A DNA stretch of 64,000 nucleotides from Pseudomonas bananamidigenes (GCF_001679645.1 NZ_LRUN01000039.1:1-64000); one strand, 5' to 3'; positions 9,164-19,438 are shown, counted from the stretch's first letter. Notes: generated by a model not told the origin, from the letters alone. Made by a program: numbers and translations.

Positions 9164-9763
9164 ATGCTGGACGAGCTACTGCACCGGGTAAGCAATCACA
9201 CGCCGCGCACGCTGGAGACCGACACGCGTTTTCCCGAGGCCGCCGTTCTGGTGCCGATTACTCGCAGTGACGAACCGGAGCTTGTCCTGACCTTGCGCGC
9301 CAGCGGGCTCTCGACCCACGGTGGCGAGGTCGCCTTTCCCGGTGGCCGGCGTGATCCGGAAGATCCCGACCTGACCTTCACCGCGCTGCGAGAGGCTGAA
9401 GAGGAAATCGGTCTGCCGCCCGGTCTGGTCGAAGTGATCGGGCCGCTCAGCCCGCTGATCTCCCTGCACGGCATCAAGGTCACACCTTATGTCGGAGTGA
9501 TTCCGGATTTCGTCGAATACCGGGCCAATGATGCCGAGATCGCTGCGGTATTCAGCGTGCCGCTGGAGTTTTTCCGCAAGGATCCCCGCGAACACACCCA
9601 CCGCATCGATTATCAGGGTCGCAGCTGGTACGTGCCGAGCTATCGTTACGGCGAATACAAGATCTGGGGGCTGACGGCGATCATGATCGTCGAGTTGATC
9701 AACCTTCTCTATGACGCCAGAATCAGCCTGCACCAGCCACCGAAAAGCTTTATCAACACCTGA
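9164..9763 (+). CDS. CoA pyrophosphatase-like NUDIX hydrolase (NudL/YeaB type)
   Basis: A 199-residue NUDIX protein. The block [15 protein letters not shown] followed by [11 protein letters not shown] (about residues 52-83) has the spacing of the coenzyme A diphosphatase subfamily rather than the standard box. The family cleaves CoA to phosphopantetheine and 3',5'-ADP. It opens a likely three-gene run with the gamma-carbonic anhydrase and the DUF1289 protein; the gap to the next start is 28 bases. The exact in vivo substrate is inferred from the family. Confidence 0.87.
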   Translation: MLDELLHRVSNHTPRTLETDTRFPEAAVLVPITRSDEPELVLTLRASGLSTHGGEVAFPGGRRDPEDPDLTFTALREAEEEIGLPPGLVEVIGPLSPLISLHGIKVTPYVGVIPDFVEYRANDAEIAAVFSVPLEFFRKDPREHTHRIDYQGRSWYVPSYRYGEYKIWGLTAIMIVELINLLYDARISLHQPPKSFINT

Positions 9764-9791
9764 AGCCATCGCGAGCTCCGAGGACCACACG

Positions 9792-10316
9792 ATGAAATAC
9801 CGCCTGGGCGACGCCCGAGTCGAGACCCATCCGCAGAGCTGGGTGGCCCCCAATGCCGTGCTGGTGGGCAAGGTCAAACTGGAAGAGGGCGCCAACGTCT
9901 GGTTCAACGCCGTCCTGCGGGGCGACAACGAGCTGATCCTGATAGGCAAGAACAGCAATGTGCAGGATGGCACCGTGATGCACACCGACATGGGCTATCC
10001 ACTGACCATCGGCACCGGCGTGACCATCGGCCACAACGCCATGCTCCACGGCTGCACGGTGGGCGATTACAGCCTGATCGGCATCAACGCCGTCATCCTC
10101 AACGGCGCGAAGATCGGCAAGAACTGCATCATCGGCGCCAATTCGCTGATCGGTGAAGGCAAGGAAATTCCCGATGGTTCGCTGGTGATGGGCTCGCCGG
10201 GCAAAGTGGTGCGCGAACTCACCGAGCCACAAAAGAAGATGCTCGAAGCCAGTGCCGCGCACTATGTACATAACTCGCAGCGCTATGCGCGGGATCTGGT
10301 CGAGCAAGAAGAATGA
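9792..10316 (+). CDS. Gamma-carbonic anhydrase family protein (YrdA/PaaY-like)
   Basis: A 174-residue left-handed beta-helix protein built of hexapeptide repeats such as [15 protein letters not shown]. The three zinc histidines expected in the family are present as His64, His81 and His86. Family members are trimers that bind metal at subunit interfaces; some hydrate CO2 and some act as thioesterases, so activity is uncertain. Start is ATG at 9792; the upstream in-frame ATG lies within the preceding gene. Its stop overlaps the next start as ATGA, indicating coupled translation with the DUF1289 gene. Confidence 0.92.
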   Translation: MKYRLGDARVETHPQSWVAPNAVLVGKVKLEEGANVWFNAVLRGDNELILIGKNSNVQDGTVMHTDMGYPLTIGTGVTIGHNAMLHGCTVGDYSLIGINAVILNGAKIGKNCIIGANSLIGEGKEIPDGSLVMGSPGKVVRELTEPQKKMLEASAAHYVHNSQRYARDLVEQEE

Positions 10317-10528
10317 CAACGTCCGAAAGACCTGTCGCCTCGCCTTGCGTCAGTATTTGCGCACTGGACGAGGACGACATTTGTACCGGCTGCCAGCGCA
10401 CCGTCGAGGAGATCACCCGTTGGAGCCGTATGACCAATGACGAGAGACGGGTGGTACTCGGGTTGTGTCATGAGCGGGCGAAGGCCAGTGGCCTGGTCTG
10501 GATGGTCGGCAAAACGCCAGGGCAATAG
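10313..10528 (+). CDS. DUF1289 small cysteine protein
   Basis: A 71-residue protein with Cys12, Cys16, Cys24 and Cys27 in the pattern SPCVSIC...CTGCQRT that defines DUF1289, probably a small metal-binding fold. The function of the family is unknown to me. The [10 protein letters not shown] segment typical of the family follows. Its ATG overlaps the carbonic anhydrase stop by four bases, so the two are translated together. Confidence 0.88.
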   Translation: MTTSERPVASPCVSICALDEDDICTGCQRTVEEITRWSRMTNDERRVVLGLCHERAKASGLVWMVGKTPGQ

Positions 10529-10592
10529 CCGATTCGATTGGCGTCACCGAAGGGCTGAAGTAACCTGTGCGCCAAATTGACAGGTCACGTCC

Positions 10593-11060
10593 ATGATTTT
10601 CCTCATCGCTTATATCAGCAGTGTCGTGCTGATCAACTTCGCCTTCTCCACCGCGCCGCACCTGGACATCATCTGGTCGGCGTGGGGCGGGCTTGTGTTC
10701 GTGCTGCGCGACATGGTGCAGATCCGCTTCGGGCATGGCGCGATTGTGGCGATGCTGGCGGCGCTCGTGCTGTCGTACGTCACTTCCGATCCCTCGATCG
10801 CGCTGGCCAGCGCTACGGCTTTCGCGGTCTCCGAGTGCATCGACTGGCTGGTGTTCACCATTACCAAACGGCCGTTGCGTGACCGCTTGTGGATAAGTTC
10901 GGCGCTGAGCATTCCCCTCGATACGTTCATCTTCTTCGGCATGATCGATCTGCTCACGCCGCCGGTGCTTATCACCGCGCTGGCCTCGAAGTTTGCCGGT
11001 GTCACCGCGGTCTGGCTGATCATGGCCTGGCGCGAACGCAAACAGGCTGTCGCCGGCTGA
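10593..11060 (+). CDS. VUT-type integral membrane protein (queuosine-precursor transporter-like)
   Basis: A 155-residue protein with about five hydrophobic helices. The central SECIDWLVF and DTFIFFGMID segments resemble the conserved polar motifs (ESxDW...D) of the VUT/YhhQ family that imports queuosine precursors. It is shorter than YhhQ (about 220 residues), lacking N-terminal helices, so it may be a reduced relative rather than the main preQ transporter. It is a separate unit 64 bases after the DUF1289 gene, with 100 bases to purT. Confidence 0.65.
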   Translation: MIFLIAYISSVVLINFAFSTAPHLDIIWSAWGGLVFVLRDMVQIRFGHGAIVAMLAALVLSYVTSDPSIALASATAFAVSECIDWLVFTITKRPLRDRLWISSALSIPLDTFIFFGMIDLLTPPVLITALASKFAGVTAVWLIMAWRERKQAVAG

Positions 11061-11160
11061 AGCCAAACCCTCAGGTTCATGTAAAATGCCGCGCTTTCTC
11101 CCCATGGGAAGTGCGCCTTTGGCCGCGTCCCTCGATGATCCGCTTCTTTGAGGACCTGAG

Positions 11161-12342
11161 ATGACCCGTATCGGAACTCCATTGTCGCCGACCGCGACCC
11201 GCGTATTGCTGTGTGGCTGTGGTGAGTTGGGCAAGGAAGTGGTGATCGAGCTGCAACGCCTGGGCGTTGAAGTGATCGCCGTTGACCGTTACGCCAATGC
11301 GCCGGCCATGCAGGTCGCCCATCGCAGTCATGTGATCAACATGCTCGACGGCGCTGCGCTGCGTGCGGTGATCGAAGCCGAGAAACCGCACTTCATCGTG
11401 CCGGAAATCGAAGCCATTGCCACCGCCACCTTGGTCGAACTGGAAGCCGAAGGCTTCACCGTGATCCCGACCGCCCGCGCCGCTCAACTGACCATGAACC
11501 GCGAAGGCATTCGTCGTCTGGCCGCCGAAGAGCTGGATCTGCCAACTTCGCCGTACCACTTCGCCGACACCTTCGAGGACTACAGCAAAGCCGTTCAGGA
11601 CCTGGGTTTCCCGTGCGTCGTCAAACCGGTGATGAGTTCGTCGGGCAAGGGCCAGAGCCTGCTGCGCAGCGCCGATGACGTGCAGAAAGCCTGGGACTAC
11701 GCGCAAGAAGGCGGCCGTGCCGGCAAAGGTCGCGTAATCATCGAAGGCTTCATCGATTTCGACTACGAGATCACCCTGCTGACCGTTCGTCACGTCGGTG
11801 GCACGACCTTCTGTGCACCTGTTGGTCACCGTCAGGAGAAGGGCGATTATCAGGAGTCCTGGCAGCCGCAGGCCATGAGCCCGATTGCGCTGGCAGAGTC
11901 CGAGCGTGTTGCCAAAGCCGTGACCGAAGCGCTGGGTGGCCGTGGCCTGTTCGGCGTCGAGCTGTTCATCAAGGGGGATCAGGTGTGGTTCAGCGAAGTA
12001 TCGCCGCGTCCGCACGACACCGGTCTGGTGACCCTGATTTCCCAGGACCTCTCGCAGTTCGCCCTGCACGCCCGTGCAATCCTCGGCCTGCCGGTGCCGC
12101 TGATCCGTCAGTTCGGCCCATCGGCTTCGGCGGTGATTCTGGTGGAAGGTCAGTCGACCCAGACCGCATTCGCCAATCTCGGCGCCGCTCTTGGCGAACC
12201 GGATACCGCGCTGCGTCTGTTCGGCAAGCCTGAAGTCAATGGTCAGCGTCGCATGGGCGTAGCCCTGGCGCGTGACGAGTCGATCGAAGCGGCTCGCGCC
12301 AAGGCGACCCGTGCTTCCCAGGCGGTCGTTGTAGAACTGTAA
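11161..12342 (+). CDS. purT: Formate-dependent phosphoribosylglycinamide formyltransferase
   Basis: Uses ATP and formate to formylate GAR to FGAR in purine synthesis, independent of tetrahydrofolate. It is a 393-residue ATP-grasp enzyme of normal length: N-terminal nucleotide-fold [17 protein letters not shown] (about 16-32), the ATP-grasp core [12 protein letters not shown] (about 155-166) and the C-terminal [13 protein letters not shown] metal/ATP site. A possible -10 box TAAAAT lies at 11082-11087. A strong hairpin follows the gene. Confidence 0.97.
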   Translation: MTRIGTPLSPTATRVLLCGCGELGKEVVIELQRLGVEVIAVDRYANAPAMQVAHRSHVINMLDGAALRAVIEAEKPHFIVPEIEAIATATLVELEAEGFTVIPTARAAQLTMNREGIRRLAAEELDLPTSPYHFADTFEDYSKAVQDLGFPCVVKPVMSSSGKGQSLLRSADDVQKAWDYAQEGGRAGKGRVIIEGFIDFDYEITLLTVRHVGGTTFCAPVGHRQEKGDYQESWQPQAMSPIALAESERVAKAVTEALGGRGLFGVELFIKGDQVWFSEVSPRPHDTGLVTLISQDLSQFALHARAILGLPVPLIRQFGPSASAVILVEGQSTQTAFANLGAALGEPDTALRLFGKPEVNGQRRMGVALARDESIEAARAKATRASQAVVVEL

Positions 12343-12353
12343 TCTCGCGGTTC

Positions 12354-12381
12354 GATTGCTCCCGCCCATGCGGGAGCAATC
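12354..12381. terminator. Bidirectional hairpin between purT and the MFS gene
   Basis: A perfect 12-bp stem (GATTGCTCCCGC / GCGGGAGCAATC) with a 4-base loop sits between the convergent genes. It lacks a long T-run on either strand, so it may be a weak terminator or an mRNA 3'-end protector for both genes. Confidence 0.6.
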
Positions 12382-12388
12382 AATGCGC

Positions 12389-13705
12389 TTATGGCACCTG
12401 ATTCAGGTCGCTGTGGCGCGTTTCCTTCAGGCACAGCACAGCGATCAGGCTGAGCACCGCCGCCCCCGATACATACCCTCCGACGTAACTCAAACCACCC
12501 ATCGCCACCAGTTTCTGCGCAAAGAACGGTGCCGCCGAGGCCCCGACAATCCCGCCGAGGTTGTAGGCCGCCGAGGCGCCGGTATAGCGCACGTGTGTCG
12601 GAAACAGCTCCGGCAGCAGCGCACCCATCGGGGCGAAGGTCACGCCCATCAGGAACAGCTCGATGCACAGGAACAGCGCCACGCCCCAGGTCGAACCCTG
12701 AGTCAGCAATGGCTCCATCAGAAAGCCGGAAAGAATCGCCAGCACACCACCGACGATCAGCACGGGTTTGCGCCCGTAACGGTCACTCGCCCAGGCCGAT
12801 AACGGCGTGGCGGCTGCCATGAACAGCACCGCGAAACAGAGCAGACCGAGGAATGTCTCGCGACTGTAGCCGAGCGTTGATACGCCATGGCTCAGGGAAA
12901 ACACGGTCGAAATGTAGAACAGCGCGTAGCAGACCACCATCGCGGCCGCGCCCAGCAGTGTCGGAGCCCAGTACTGGCTGAACAGCTCGACCAGCGGCAC
13001 TTTTACCCGCTCCTGACGGGCGATGGCGTTGGCGAATACCGGGGTTTCATGCAGCTTGAGACGCACGTACAGCCCGACCATCACCAGCACGGCGCTGAGC
13101 AGGAACGGAATCCGCCAGCCCCAGCTGCGGAACTGTTCGTCGCTGAGGGTCATGGCCAGGGTCAGGAACAGGCCGTTGGCCGCCAGAAAACCGATCGAAG
13201 GGCCAAGCTGCGGGAACATGCCGAACCACGCCCGCTTGCCTTTCGGGGCGTTTTCGGTGGCCAGCAGCGCCGCACCGCCCCATTCGCCACCCAATCCCAG
13301 GCCCTGGCCGAAGCGCAGCACGCACAGAAGGATCGGCGCCCAGGCCCCGATACTGTCGTAACCCGGCAGCACGCCGATCAACGTGGTGCAGACACCCATC
13401 AGCAGCAGTGACGCCACGAGCGTCGATTTGCGCCCGATGCGATCGCCGAAATGGCCGAACAATGCCGAACCCAACGGGCGGGCGAGGAAGGCGATGCCGA
13501 AGGTGAGGAACGCCGAGAGCATCTGAGCCGTGCCGGACGTCTGCGGAAAGAACACCGGCCCGATCACCAGCGCAGCGGCGGTGGCATAGACGTAGAAGTC
13601 ATAAAACTCGATGGCGGTGCCGATGAAGCTCGCGGTGGCCACCCGAGTGGCGGAGTTGGCCGGTTGGGTCGGCGCGGTGTCGCTGTAAGCGGTACTGGTC
13701 GTCAT
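12389..13705 (-). CDS. MFS transporter, metabolite:H+ symporter (MHS) family
   Basis: A 438-residue inner-membrane carrier with about 12 helices. Signatures of the MHS branch (ProP, ShiA, KgtP relatives) are visible: ATASFIGTAIEFYDFYVYATAAALV near the N-terminus, FGHFGDRIGRKSTL between helices 2 and 3, and the mirrored ASDRYGRKPVL in the second half. Substrate is probably an organic acid or osmolyte but cannot be told. Start ATG at 13705 has AGGGAT upstream; the longer in-frame start adds ten residues. It converges with purT and has no linked catabolic genes. Confidence 0.85.
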   Translation of the reverse strand: MTTSTAYSDTAPTQPANSATRVATASFIGTAIEFYDFYVYATAAALVIGPVFFPQTSGTAQMLSAFLTFGIAFLARPLGSALFGHFGDRIGRKSTLVASLLLMGVCTTLIGVLPGYDSIGAWAPILLCVLRFGQGLGLGGEWGGAALLATENAPKGKRAWFGMFPQLGPSIGFLAANGLFLTLAMTLSDEQFRSWGWRIPFLLSAVLVMVGLYVRLKLHETPVFANAIARQERVKVPLVELFSQYWAPTLLGAAAMVVCYALFYISTVFSLSHGVSTLGYSRETFLGLLCFAVLFMAAATPLSAWASDRYGRKPVLIVGGVLAILSGFLMEPLLTQGSTWGVALFLCIELFLMGVTFAPMGALLPELFPTHVRYTGASAAYNLGGIVGASAAPFFAQKLVAMGGLSYVGGYVSGAAVLSLIAVLCLKETRHSDLNQVP

Positions 13706-13940
13706 GCGGTGATCCCTGACAGTCATGAGCTCCATTGGAGCGAATTATTATGGTCGACTACCCGGGGATGTGGGATAGGGCGCGAGCGCTGTTCCAGGTA
13801 GGAACAATCGTCGGTGTAATGCGCAAAGCAGCGGTGGACCGGCCGGAACCTGTCGGGTGCGGGGTAAGCACACGGCTCGGCGGGGCTTGGGTAAGCGCCC
13901 TGATTATAGGAAGGTGGCTAACGAATGAACAAGGGGCGAA

Positions 13941-15182
13941 CTAGCGGACAGCGGCGAGCACTGGCGCCGAGCTGGTGTGCCAGATGAGTACTTTGCTCAC
14001 ACGATTCTCCTCGGTTTCGAGAATCTCCAGGCGATAGCGTCCGATCTTCAGGCACACCGCGCTTTCCGGGATGGTTTCCAGTGCTTCGGTCACCAGGCCG
14101 TTGAGCGTCCTGGGGCCGTCGCTGGGCAGGTGCCAGCCCAGGCATTTGTTCAGTTCGCGGATCGAGGCGGCGCCGTCGATGATCATGCGTCCGTCGGCCT
14201 GTGGATGGATGTGCGGATTGTCGAGGCTGTGCTCGCTTTCGAATTCGCCGACGATTTCTTCGAGAATGTCTTCCAGGGTGACGATGCCCAGCACTTCGCC
14301 GTACTCGTCCACGACCATGCCCAGACGTCGCTGCTGCTTGTGGAAGTTCAGCAGTTGCAGTTGCAGCGGTGTGCTTTCCGGAACGAAGTACGGCTCGTAA
14401 CTGGCGGCCAGCAAGGCTTCGCGGGTCAGACTGCGATCGTCCAGCAAGTGCCGGATCTGTCGGGTGTTGAGGACGGCCTCGACCTGATTGATGTCACTGT
14501 GGAAGACCGGAAGGCGCGTGCGCTTGTTGTAGCGCAACTGCTCGGTGATCTCTTCGATGGAATCGTCGAGATTGATGCCGTCGACGTCGCTGCGGGGGAC
14601 CAGGATGTCGTTGACCGTGATGTTGTCCAGCGCGTGGATGCCGGAAACCGGGTGCGGCCGAGACGGATGTTCCGTGTCGTCTAGGCGTTCCGGCGGGATG
14701 TCGTCTTCGCTCTGCTGCACGACCTGAGCCTTGCGCACCAGCGGGCGCATCAGCAAGCCACTGATGCTACTCAGCAGCCATGCGAGGGGATAGATCATTT
14801 TCAGCGGCACGGCGAGCAACGAATTGCCGAATGACAGCACGGCGTCCGGATAGCGTTGGGCGAGGTTGCGCGGGAAGTAGTCGGCAAATACCAGCAACAC
14901 GGCGCCGGCACCCAGGACGGCTGCCCAGGGACCGTTTTCTTCACAGAGGAAAATCGCCAGCAGCGTGGCAAGCACCACGGCCAGTGCGCGGCACAGGGTG
15001 TTGCACAGAATCAGGCTGTCGAGCGGGAAACCGAGTTTCGCCAGCGGCTTGTCGCTGGCGCGCGAGGCCGTACGTTGCGCCAGCAGATGCTGTTGCGCAA
15101 CCTCGATCGCAGTGAACAGCGCCGACCAGAGAATCAGCAGGACAAATACCGCGAGCATCGGCCCTATGGGCAAACCGTCCAT
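13941..15182 (-). CDS. CorB/HlyC-type membrane protein with DUF21 and CBS domains
   Basis: A 413-residue protein in the CNNM/CorC family, linked to Mg2+/Co2+ efflux. The DUF21 membrane domain (about 1-190) has helices near 8-30, 55-85 and 90-110. Two CBS repeats follow (about 195-320; second ends in GMVVDEYGEVLGIVTLEDIL) and then the small CorC_HlyC domain (about 330-410). Gene order with the YpjD-like gene and ffh is the same as for yfjD-ypjD-ffh in E. coli, as I recall. Twelve bases separate it from the upstream gene, so they are co-transcribed. Confidence 0.88.
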   Translation of the reverse strand: MDGLPIGPMLAVFVLLILWSALFTAIEVAQQHLLAQRTASRASDKPLAKLGFPLDSLILCNTLCRALAVVLATLLAIFLCEENGPWAAVLGAGAVLLVFADYFPRNLAQRYPDAVLSFGNSLLAVPLKMIYPLAWLLSSISGLLMRPLVRKAQVVQQSEDDIPPERLDDTEHPSRPHPVSGIHALDNITVNDILVPRSDVDGINLDDSIEEITEQLRYNKRTRLPVFHSDINQVEAVLNTRQIRHLLDDRSLTREALLAASYEPYFVPESTPLQLQLLNFHKQQRRLGMVVDEYGEVLGIVTLEDILEEIVGEFESEHSLDNPHIHPQADGRMIIDGAASIRELNKCLGWHLPSDGPRTLNGLVTEALETIPESAVCLKIGRYRLEILETEENRVSKVLIWHTSSAPVLAAVR

Positions 15183-15194
15183 TTATGCCGCCCG

Positions 15195-16007
15195 TCAGAT
15201 ATGCAGGATGTATTCACGGACCAGCTTGCTGCCGAAATACGCCAACATCAGCAGGCAGAAACCGGCGAGGGTCCAGCGGATCGCCTTGTGGCCGCGCCAG
15301 CCGAGGCGGTTGCGGCCCCACAACAGCACACTGAACACGACCCAGGCCAGGCAGGCCAGCAGGGTCTTGTGCACCAGATGTTGGGCAAACAGGTTCTCGA
15401 CGAACAGCCAGCCGGAAATCAGCGACAGCGACAGCAGCGTCCAGCCCGCCCAGAGGAAGCCGAACAGCAGGCTTTCCATGGTTTGCAGCGGCGGGAAGTT
15501 CCTGATCAGCCCGGACGGGTGCTTGTTCTTGAGCTGGTGATCCTGCACCAGCAGCAGCAATGCCTGGAACACGGCGATGGTGAACATGCCATAGGCGAGG
15601 ATCGACAGCAGGATGTGCGCAAGTATGCCCGGTTCTTCGTCGATGATCTGCACGGTGCCGGTCGGCGCGAACTGGGCCAGCAACACGGTGATCGCTCCCA
15701 GCGGGAACAGCAGGACCAGCAGGTTTTCCACCGGGATTCGCGAGCAGGCCAACAGCGTCAGGGCAATGACTGCCGCGGCAATCAGGCTCGAAGCACTGAA
15801 GAAGTCCAGGCCCAGACCGATCGGCGTCAACAGGTGGGTCAGCAGGCTGGCGCCGTGAGCCAGCACGGCGAACACGCCAAGCGTGACCAGCAGGCGCTTG
15901 TCGGCCTTGGCGCCAGTGGCCAGGCGGGTGCCCTGATAAAGGGTCGCAGCGGCATAGAGAAGGGCGGCGGCGAGGGTGGTCAGCAAACTCGGTGACAAGG
16001 GGAGCAT
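15195..16007 (-). CDS. YpjD-like inner-membrane protein (cytochrome c assembly family)
   Basis: A 270-residue polytopic protein with about eight helices, matching the CcmC/CcsA-like 'cytochrome c assembly' family member YpjD found beside ffh. The segment DEEPGILAHILLSILAYGMF carries a family-conserved histidine. It lacks the WWD tryptophan-rich loop of true haem handlers, so a direct role in cytochrome c maturation is doubtful. I chose ATG at 16007; the open frame upstream runs across the ffh promoter region. It is divergent from ffh, with which it shares a 210-bp spacer. Confidence 0.82.
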   Translation of the reverse strand: MLPLSPSLLTTLAAALLYAAATLYQGTRLATGAKADKRLLVTLGVFAVLAHGASLLTHLLTPIGLGLDFFSASSLIAAAVIALTLLACSRIPVENLLVLLFPLGAITVLLAQFAPTGTVQIIDEEPGILAHILLSILAYGMFTIAVFQALLLLVQDHQLKNKHPSGLIRNFPPLQTMESLLFGFLWAGWTLLSLSLISGWLFVENLFAQHLVHKTLLACLAWVVFSVLLWGRNRLGWRGHKAIRWTLAGFCLLMLAYFGSKLVREYILHI

Positions 16008-16114
16008 AAATCCTGTTAGGCAAGCCCGAAAGGGGCTGAGTTTGGCATAGAACCGCCATCGCACGAAAGACTCAACGAGCTGACAGCGAGGTGTCCGCCA
16101 GACGCAGTCTTCGC

Positions 16115-16120
16115 TATAAT
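16115..16120 (+). promoter_or_regulatory. Putative -10 box for ffh
   Basis: A consensus TATAAT lies 98 bases before the ffh start in the divergent spacer. No good -35 is seen at the usual distance, so a promoter is likely but not proven. Confidence 0.45.
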
Positions 16121-16217
16121 CCGCGACCTGCCCACGCCGCAGGCTCGCCGAGTACATGTTGATTCCGGTCCGGGCCGCCATTATCCCGGTCTACACAGGG
16201 CCTGAAAGGATCGCGCA

Positions 16218-17594
16218 ATGTTTGAAAACCTAACCGACCGTCTCTCGCAGACGCTGCGCCATGTCACCGGCAAGGCGAAACTGACCGAAGACAACATCAA
16301 AGACACCCTGCGTGAAGTGCGCATGGCGCTGCTCGAGGCCGACGTCGCCCTGCCGGTGGTCAAGGACTTCGTCAATTCGGTCAAGGAGCGCGCTGTCGGC
16401 ACCGAGGTGTCGCGCAGCCTGACGCCGGGTCAGGCGTTCGTGAAGATCGTCCAGGCCGAACTCGAAAGCCTGATGGGCGCGGCCAACGAAGACTTGAACC
16501 TCAGCGCCGTACCGCCCGCCGTCATTCTGATGGCCGGTCTGCAGGGCGCGGGTAAAACCACTACGGCCGGCAAACTGGCGCGCTTCCTTAAGGAGCGCAA
16601 GAAGAAGTCGGTCATGGTCGTGTCGGCGGACATCTATCGTCCTGCCGCCATCAAGCAGCTGGAAACCCTGGCCAACGACATCGGCGTGACGTTCTTCCCG
16701 TCCGATCTGAGCCAGAAACCGGTCGACATCGCCAACGCGGCCATTAAAGAAGCAAAACTGAAATTCATCGACGTGGTCATCGTCGATACCGCCGGTCGTC
16801 TGCACATCGACGATGAGATGATGGGCGAGATCAAGGCGCTGCACGCGGCGATCAATCCGGTCGAAACCCTGTTCGTGGTCGATGCCATGACCGGTCAGGA
16901 CGCCGCCAACACGGCCAAGGCTTTTGGCGACGCGCTGCCGCTGACCGGTGTGATCCTGACCAAGGTCGACGGTGACGCCCGTGGCGGTGCCGCGTTGTCC
17001 GTACGTGCCATCACCGGCAAGCCGATCAAGTTCATCGGTATGGGCGAGAAGACCGAGGCGCTGGATCCGTTCCACCCTGAACGTATCGCCTCGCGGATCC
17101 TCGGCATGGGCGACGTGCTCAGTCTGATCGAGCAGGCTGAAGCGACCCTCGACAAGGAAAAGGCCGACAAACTGGCCAAGAAGCTGAAGAAAGGCAAGGG
17201 CTTCGATCTCGAAGACTTCCGTGATCAGCTGCAACAGATGAAAAACATGGGTGGCCTGGGCGGGCTCATGGACAAGCTGCCGAGCATCGGCGGCGTCAAC
17301 CTGGCGCAGATGGGCAATGCCCAGAGCGCGGCAGAGAAGCAGTTCAAGCAGATGGAAGCCATCATCAACTCCATGACCCCGGCCGAGCGCCGCGACCCTG
17401 AACTGATCAGCGGTTCGCGCAAGCGTCGGATCGCCATGGGATCCGGTACTCAGGTGCAGGATATCGGTCGCTTGATCAAGCAACACAAGCAGATGCAGAA
17501 GATGATGAAGAAATTCTCCGCCAAGGGCGGAATGGCGAAAATGATGCGCGGCATGGGTGGAATGTTGCCCGGCGGCGGCATGCCGAAACTGTAA
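16218..17594 (+). CDS. ffh: Signal recognition particle protein (54 homologue)
   Basis: GTPase that binds 4.5S RNA and hydrophobic signal sequences and delivers ribosomes to FtsY. 458 residues, normal length. The N domain is about 1-90, the G domain about 95-295 with P-loop GLQGAGKTTT (107-116), DTAGR and TKVDGDARGG, and a methionine-rich M domain follows to the end (MKNMGGLGGLMDKL, MMRGMGGMLPGGGMP). The ribosome site is AAAGGA before ATG. Two GC-rich dyads lacking T-runs lie between it and rpsP. Confidence 0.98.
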   Translation: MFENLTDRLSQTLRHVTGKAKLTEDNIKDTLREVRMALLEADVALPVVKDFVNSVKERAVGTEVSRSLTPGQAFVKIVQAELESLMGAANEDLNLSAVPPAVILMAGLQGAGKTTTAGKLARFLKERKKKSVMVVSADIYRPAAIKQLETLANDIGVTFFPSDLSQKPVDIANAAIKEAKLKFIDVVIVDTAGRLHIDDEMMGEIKALHAAINPVETLFVVDAMTGQDAANTAKAFGDALPLTGVILTKVDGDARGGAALSVRAITGKPIKFIGMGEKTEALDPFHPERIASRILGMGDVLSLIEQAEATLDKEKADKLAKKLKKGKGFDLEDFRDQLQQMKNMGGLGGLMDKLPSIGGVNLAQMGNAQSAAEKQFKQMEAIINSMTPAERRDPELISGSRKRRIAMGSGTQVQDIGRLIKQHKQMQKMMKKFSAKGGMAKMMRGMGGMLPGGGMPKL

Positions 17595-17742
17595 AAGAAC
17601 TCGCCGGTCGTCGTACCGGCGCAGTCCCGCATGGAAGCGGGATTCACAGTAAACCCGCATTCGGCGGGAGCTGACCGGCCGTTTTCATCGACGGCTCTAT
17701 CGCAAATCTGCACGGCATGCCACAGGCGCCGGAAAAAGTCAT

Positions 17743-17770
17743 TTGCAAAAGTCCGGATATTCCTTAGAAT
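17743..17770 (+). promoter_or_regulatory. Putative sigma-70 promoter of the rpsP operon
   Basis: TTGCAA (17743-17748) and TAGAAT (17765-17770) are separated by 16 bp and lie 73 bases before the rpsP start. This fits a housekeeping promoter for rpsP-rimM-trmD-rplS. Confidence 0.6.
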
Positions 17771-17842
17771 ATGCGGCCTTTCGGGCACCCATGCCCGCTG
17801 TGCATTTAGATTTGCAGCACCGACTACAGGAACGATGTTCAC

Positions 17843-18094
17843 ATGCTAACAATCCGTCTTGCCCTTGGCGGCTCCAAAAAGCGCCCGTTTTACCACCTGA
17901 CCGTAACCGACTCGCGCAACCCGCGTGATGGTTCCCACAAAGAGCAGATCGGCTTCTTCAACCCGGTTGCCCGTGGTCAGGAAGTTCGTCTGTCCGTAAA
18001 CGACGAGCGTCTGAACTACTGGTTGAGCGTTGGCGCGCAGCCATCTGAGCGTGTTGCTCAGTTGCTGAAGGAAAAAGCCAAGGCTGCAGCCTGA
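17843..18094 (+). CDS. rpsP: 30S ribosomal protein S16
   Basis: 83-residue small-subunit protein bound to 16S rRNA, beginning [18 protein letters not shown], the near-invariant S16 N-terminus. It is the first gene of the classic rpsP-rimM-trmD-rplS operon; the next start is five bases after its stop. Confidence 0.99.
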   Translation: MLTIRLALGGSKKRPFYHLTVTDSRNPRDGSHKEQIGFFNPVARGQEVRLSVNDERLNYWLSVGAQPSERVAQLLKEKAKAAA

Positions 18095-18099
18095 GCTAT

Positions 18100-18636
18100 A
18101 TGAACGCGACGCCAGAAAAAGCGGACGACCTTATCGTTGTCGGCAAGATTTTTTCGGTTCACGGCGTTCGCGGCGAGGTGAAGGTCTTTTCCTTTACCGA
18201 TCCGATTGAAAACCTGCTGAATTACCGTAACTGGACGCTTCGGCGCGAAGGTGTGGTCAAGCAGGCAGAGCTGGTCAGTGGCCGTTCCACTCAAAAGGAT
18301 CTGGTCGCCAAGCTCAAAGGCCTCGACGATCGTGATGAAGCCCGTCTTCTGAGCGGTTACGAGATTTGCATCTCGCGAAGCCTTTTGCCCAACCTGACTT
18401 CCGACGAGTACTACTGGTACCAGTTGGTGGGTCTGAAAGTCATCAACCAGGACGAACAACTGTTCGGCAAGGTTGATCACCTGTTGGAGACCGGCGCGAA
18501 CGATGTACTGGTGGTCAAACCCTGCGCAGGCAGCCTGGATGATCGCGAGCGTTTGTTGCCCTATACGGAGCAATGCGTGCTGGCCATCGACCTTGAAGCA
18601 GGCGAAATGAGGGTGGAATGGGACGCGGATTTCTAA
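18100..18636 (+). CDS. rimM: 16S rRNA processing protein RimM
   Basis: 178-residue 30S maturation factor that binds S19 and helps assemble the 3' domain. The N-terminal barrel has VVGKIFSVHGVRGEVKVFSF (about 10-29), and the PRC-barrel half has YYWYQLVGLKVIN and the EWDADF C-terminus typical of the family. Second gene of the operon; three bases separate it from trmD. Confidence 0.98.
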   Translation: MNATPEKADDLIVVGKIFSVHGVRGEVKVFSFTDPIENLLNYRNWTLRREGVVKQAELVSGRSTQKDLVAKLKGLDDRDEARLLSGYEICISRSLLPNLTSDEYYWYQLVGLKVINQDEQLFGKVDHLLETGANDVLVVKPCAGSLDDRERLLPYTEQCVLAIDLEAGEMRVEWDADF

Positions 18637-18639
18637 GCA

Positions 18640-19392
18640 ATGGCGAGCCTGCGCGTAGAAGTCATCACGTTGTTCCCCGAGATGTTCTCGGCCATCAGTG
18701 AGTACGGCATTACCAGTCGTGCGGCCAAACAGGGGCTCTTGCAGCTCACCTGTTGGAATCCGCGGGATTACACGACGGATCGGCATCACACTGTGGACGA
18801 TCGCCCGTTTGGCGGTGGTCCGGGCATGGTGATGAAGATCAAGCCCCTGGAAGATGCTCTGGTTCAGGCCAAGGCAGCAGCCGGGGAGGCGGCGAAGGTG
18901 ATTTACCTGTCACCCCAGGGCCGTCAGCTGACTCAGTCGGCGGTACGCGAACTGGCGAAATCGGATGCATTGATCCTGATTGCCGGTCGTTATGAAGGCA
19001 TTGACGAGCGCTTTATTGAGGCTCATGTCGATGAAGAGTGGTCGATTGGGGACTATGTCCTGTCTGGCGGCGAGCTGCCGGCGATGGTCCTGATAGATGC
19101 GGTTACACGACTGCTGCCCGGAGCTTTAGGGCATGCGGACTCCGCGGAGGAAGATTCCTTCACGGATGGTTTGCTGGATTGCCCGCACTACACCCGACCG
19201 GAGGTGTATGCGGATCAGCGTGTTCCCGACGTATTGCTAAGCGGCAATCACGCACACATCCGGCGTTGGCGTTTACAGCAGTCCCTTGGTCGGACCTGGG
19301 AACGACGCGCCGATCTTCTGGAAAGCCGCTCGCTTTCTGGAGAAGAGAAGAAGCTGCTCGAGGAATACATCCGCGAGCGGGACGATAGTTAA
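18640..19392 (+). CDS. trmD: tRNA (guanine37-N1)-methyltransferase
   Basis: Methylates G37 of tRNAs reading CNN codons to prevent frameshifting. 250-residue SPOUT enzyme. [19 protein letters not shown] (about 50-68), the knot segment [14 protein letters not shown] and [19 protein letters not shown] (AdoMet binding), plus the [20 protein letters not shown] linker, are all intact. Third gene of the rpsP operon. Confidence 0.99.
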   Translation: MASLRVEVITLFPEMFSAISEYGITSRAAKQGLLQLTCWNPRDYTTDRHHTVDDRPFGGGPGMVMKIKPLEDALVQAKAAAGEAAKVIYLSPQGRQLTQSAVRELAKSDALILIAGRYEGIDERFIEAHVDEEWSIGDYVLSGGELPAMVLIDAVTRLLPGALGHADSAEEDSFTDGLLDCPHYTRPEVYADQRVPDVLLSGNHAHIRRWRLQQSLGRTWERRADLLESRSLSGEEKKLLEEYIRERDDS

Positions 19393-19438
19393 CAACGTAT
19401 CGATGGTAGATCCCGACGATTTACCTTAGGAGCACAGC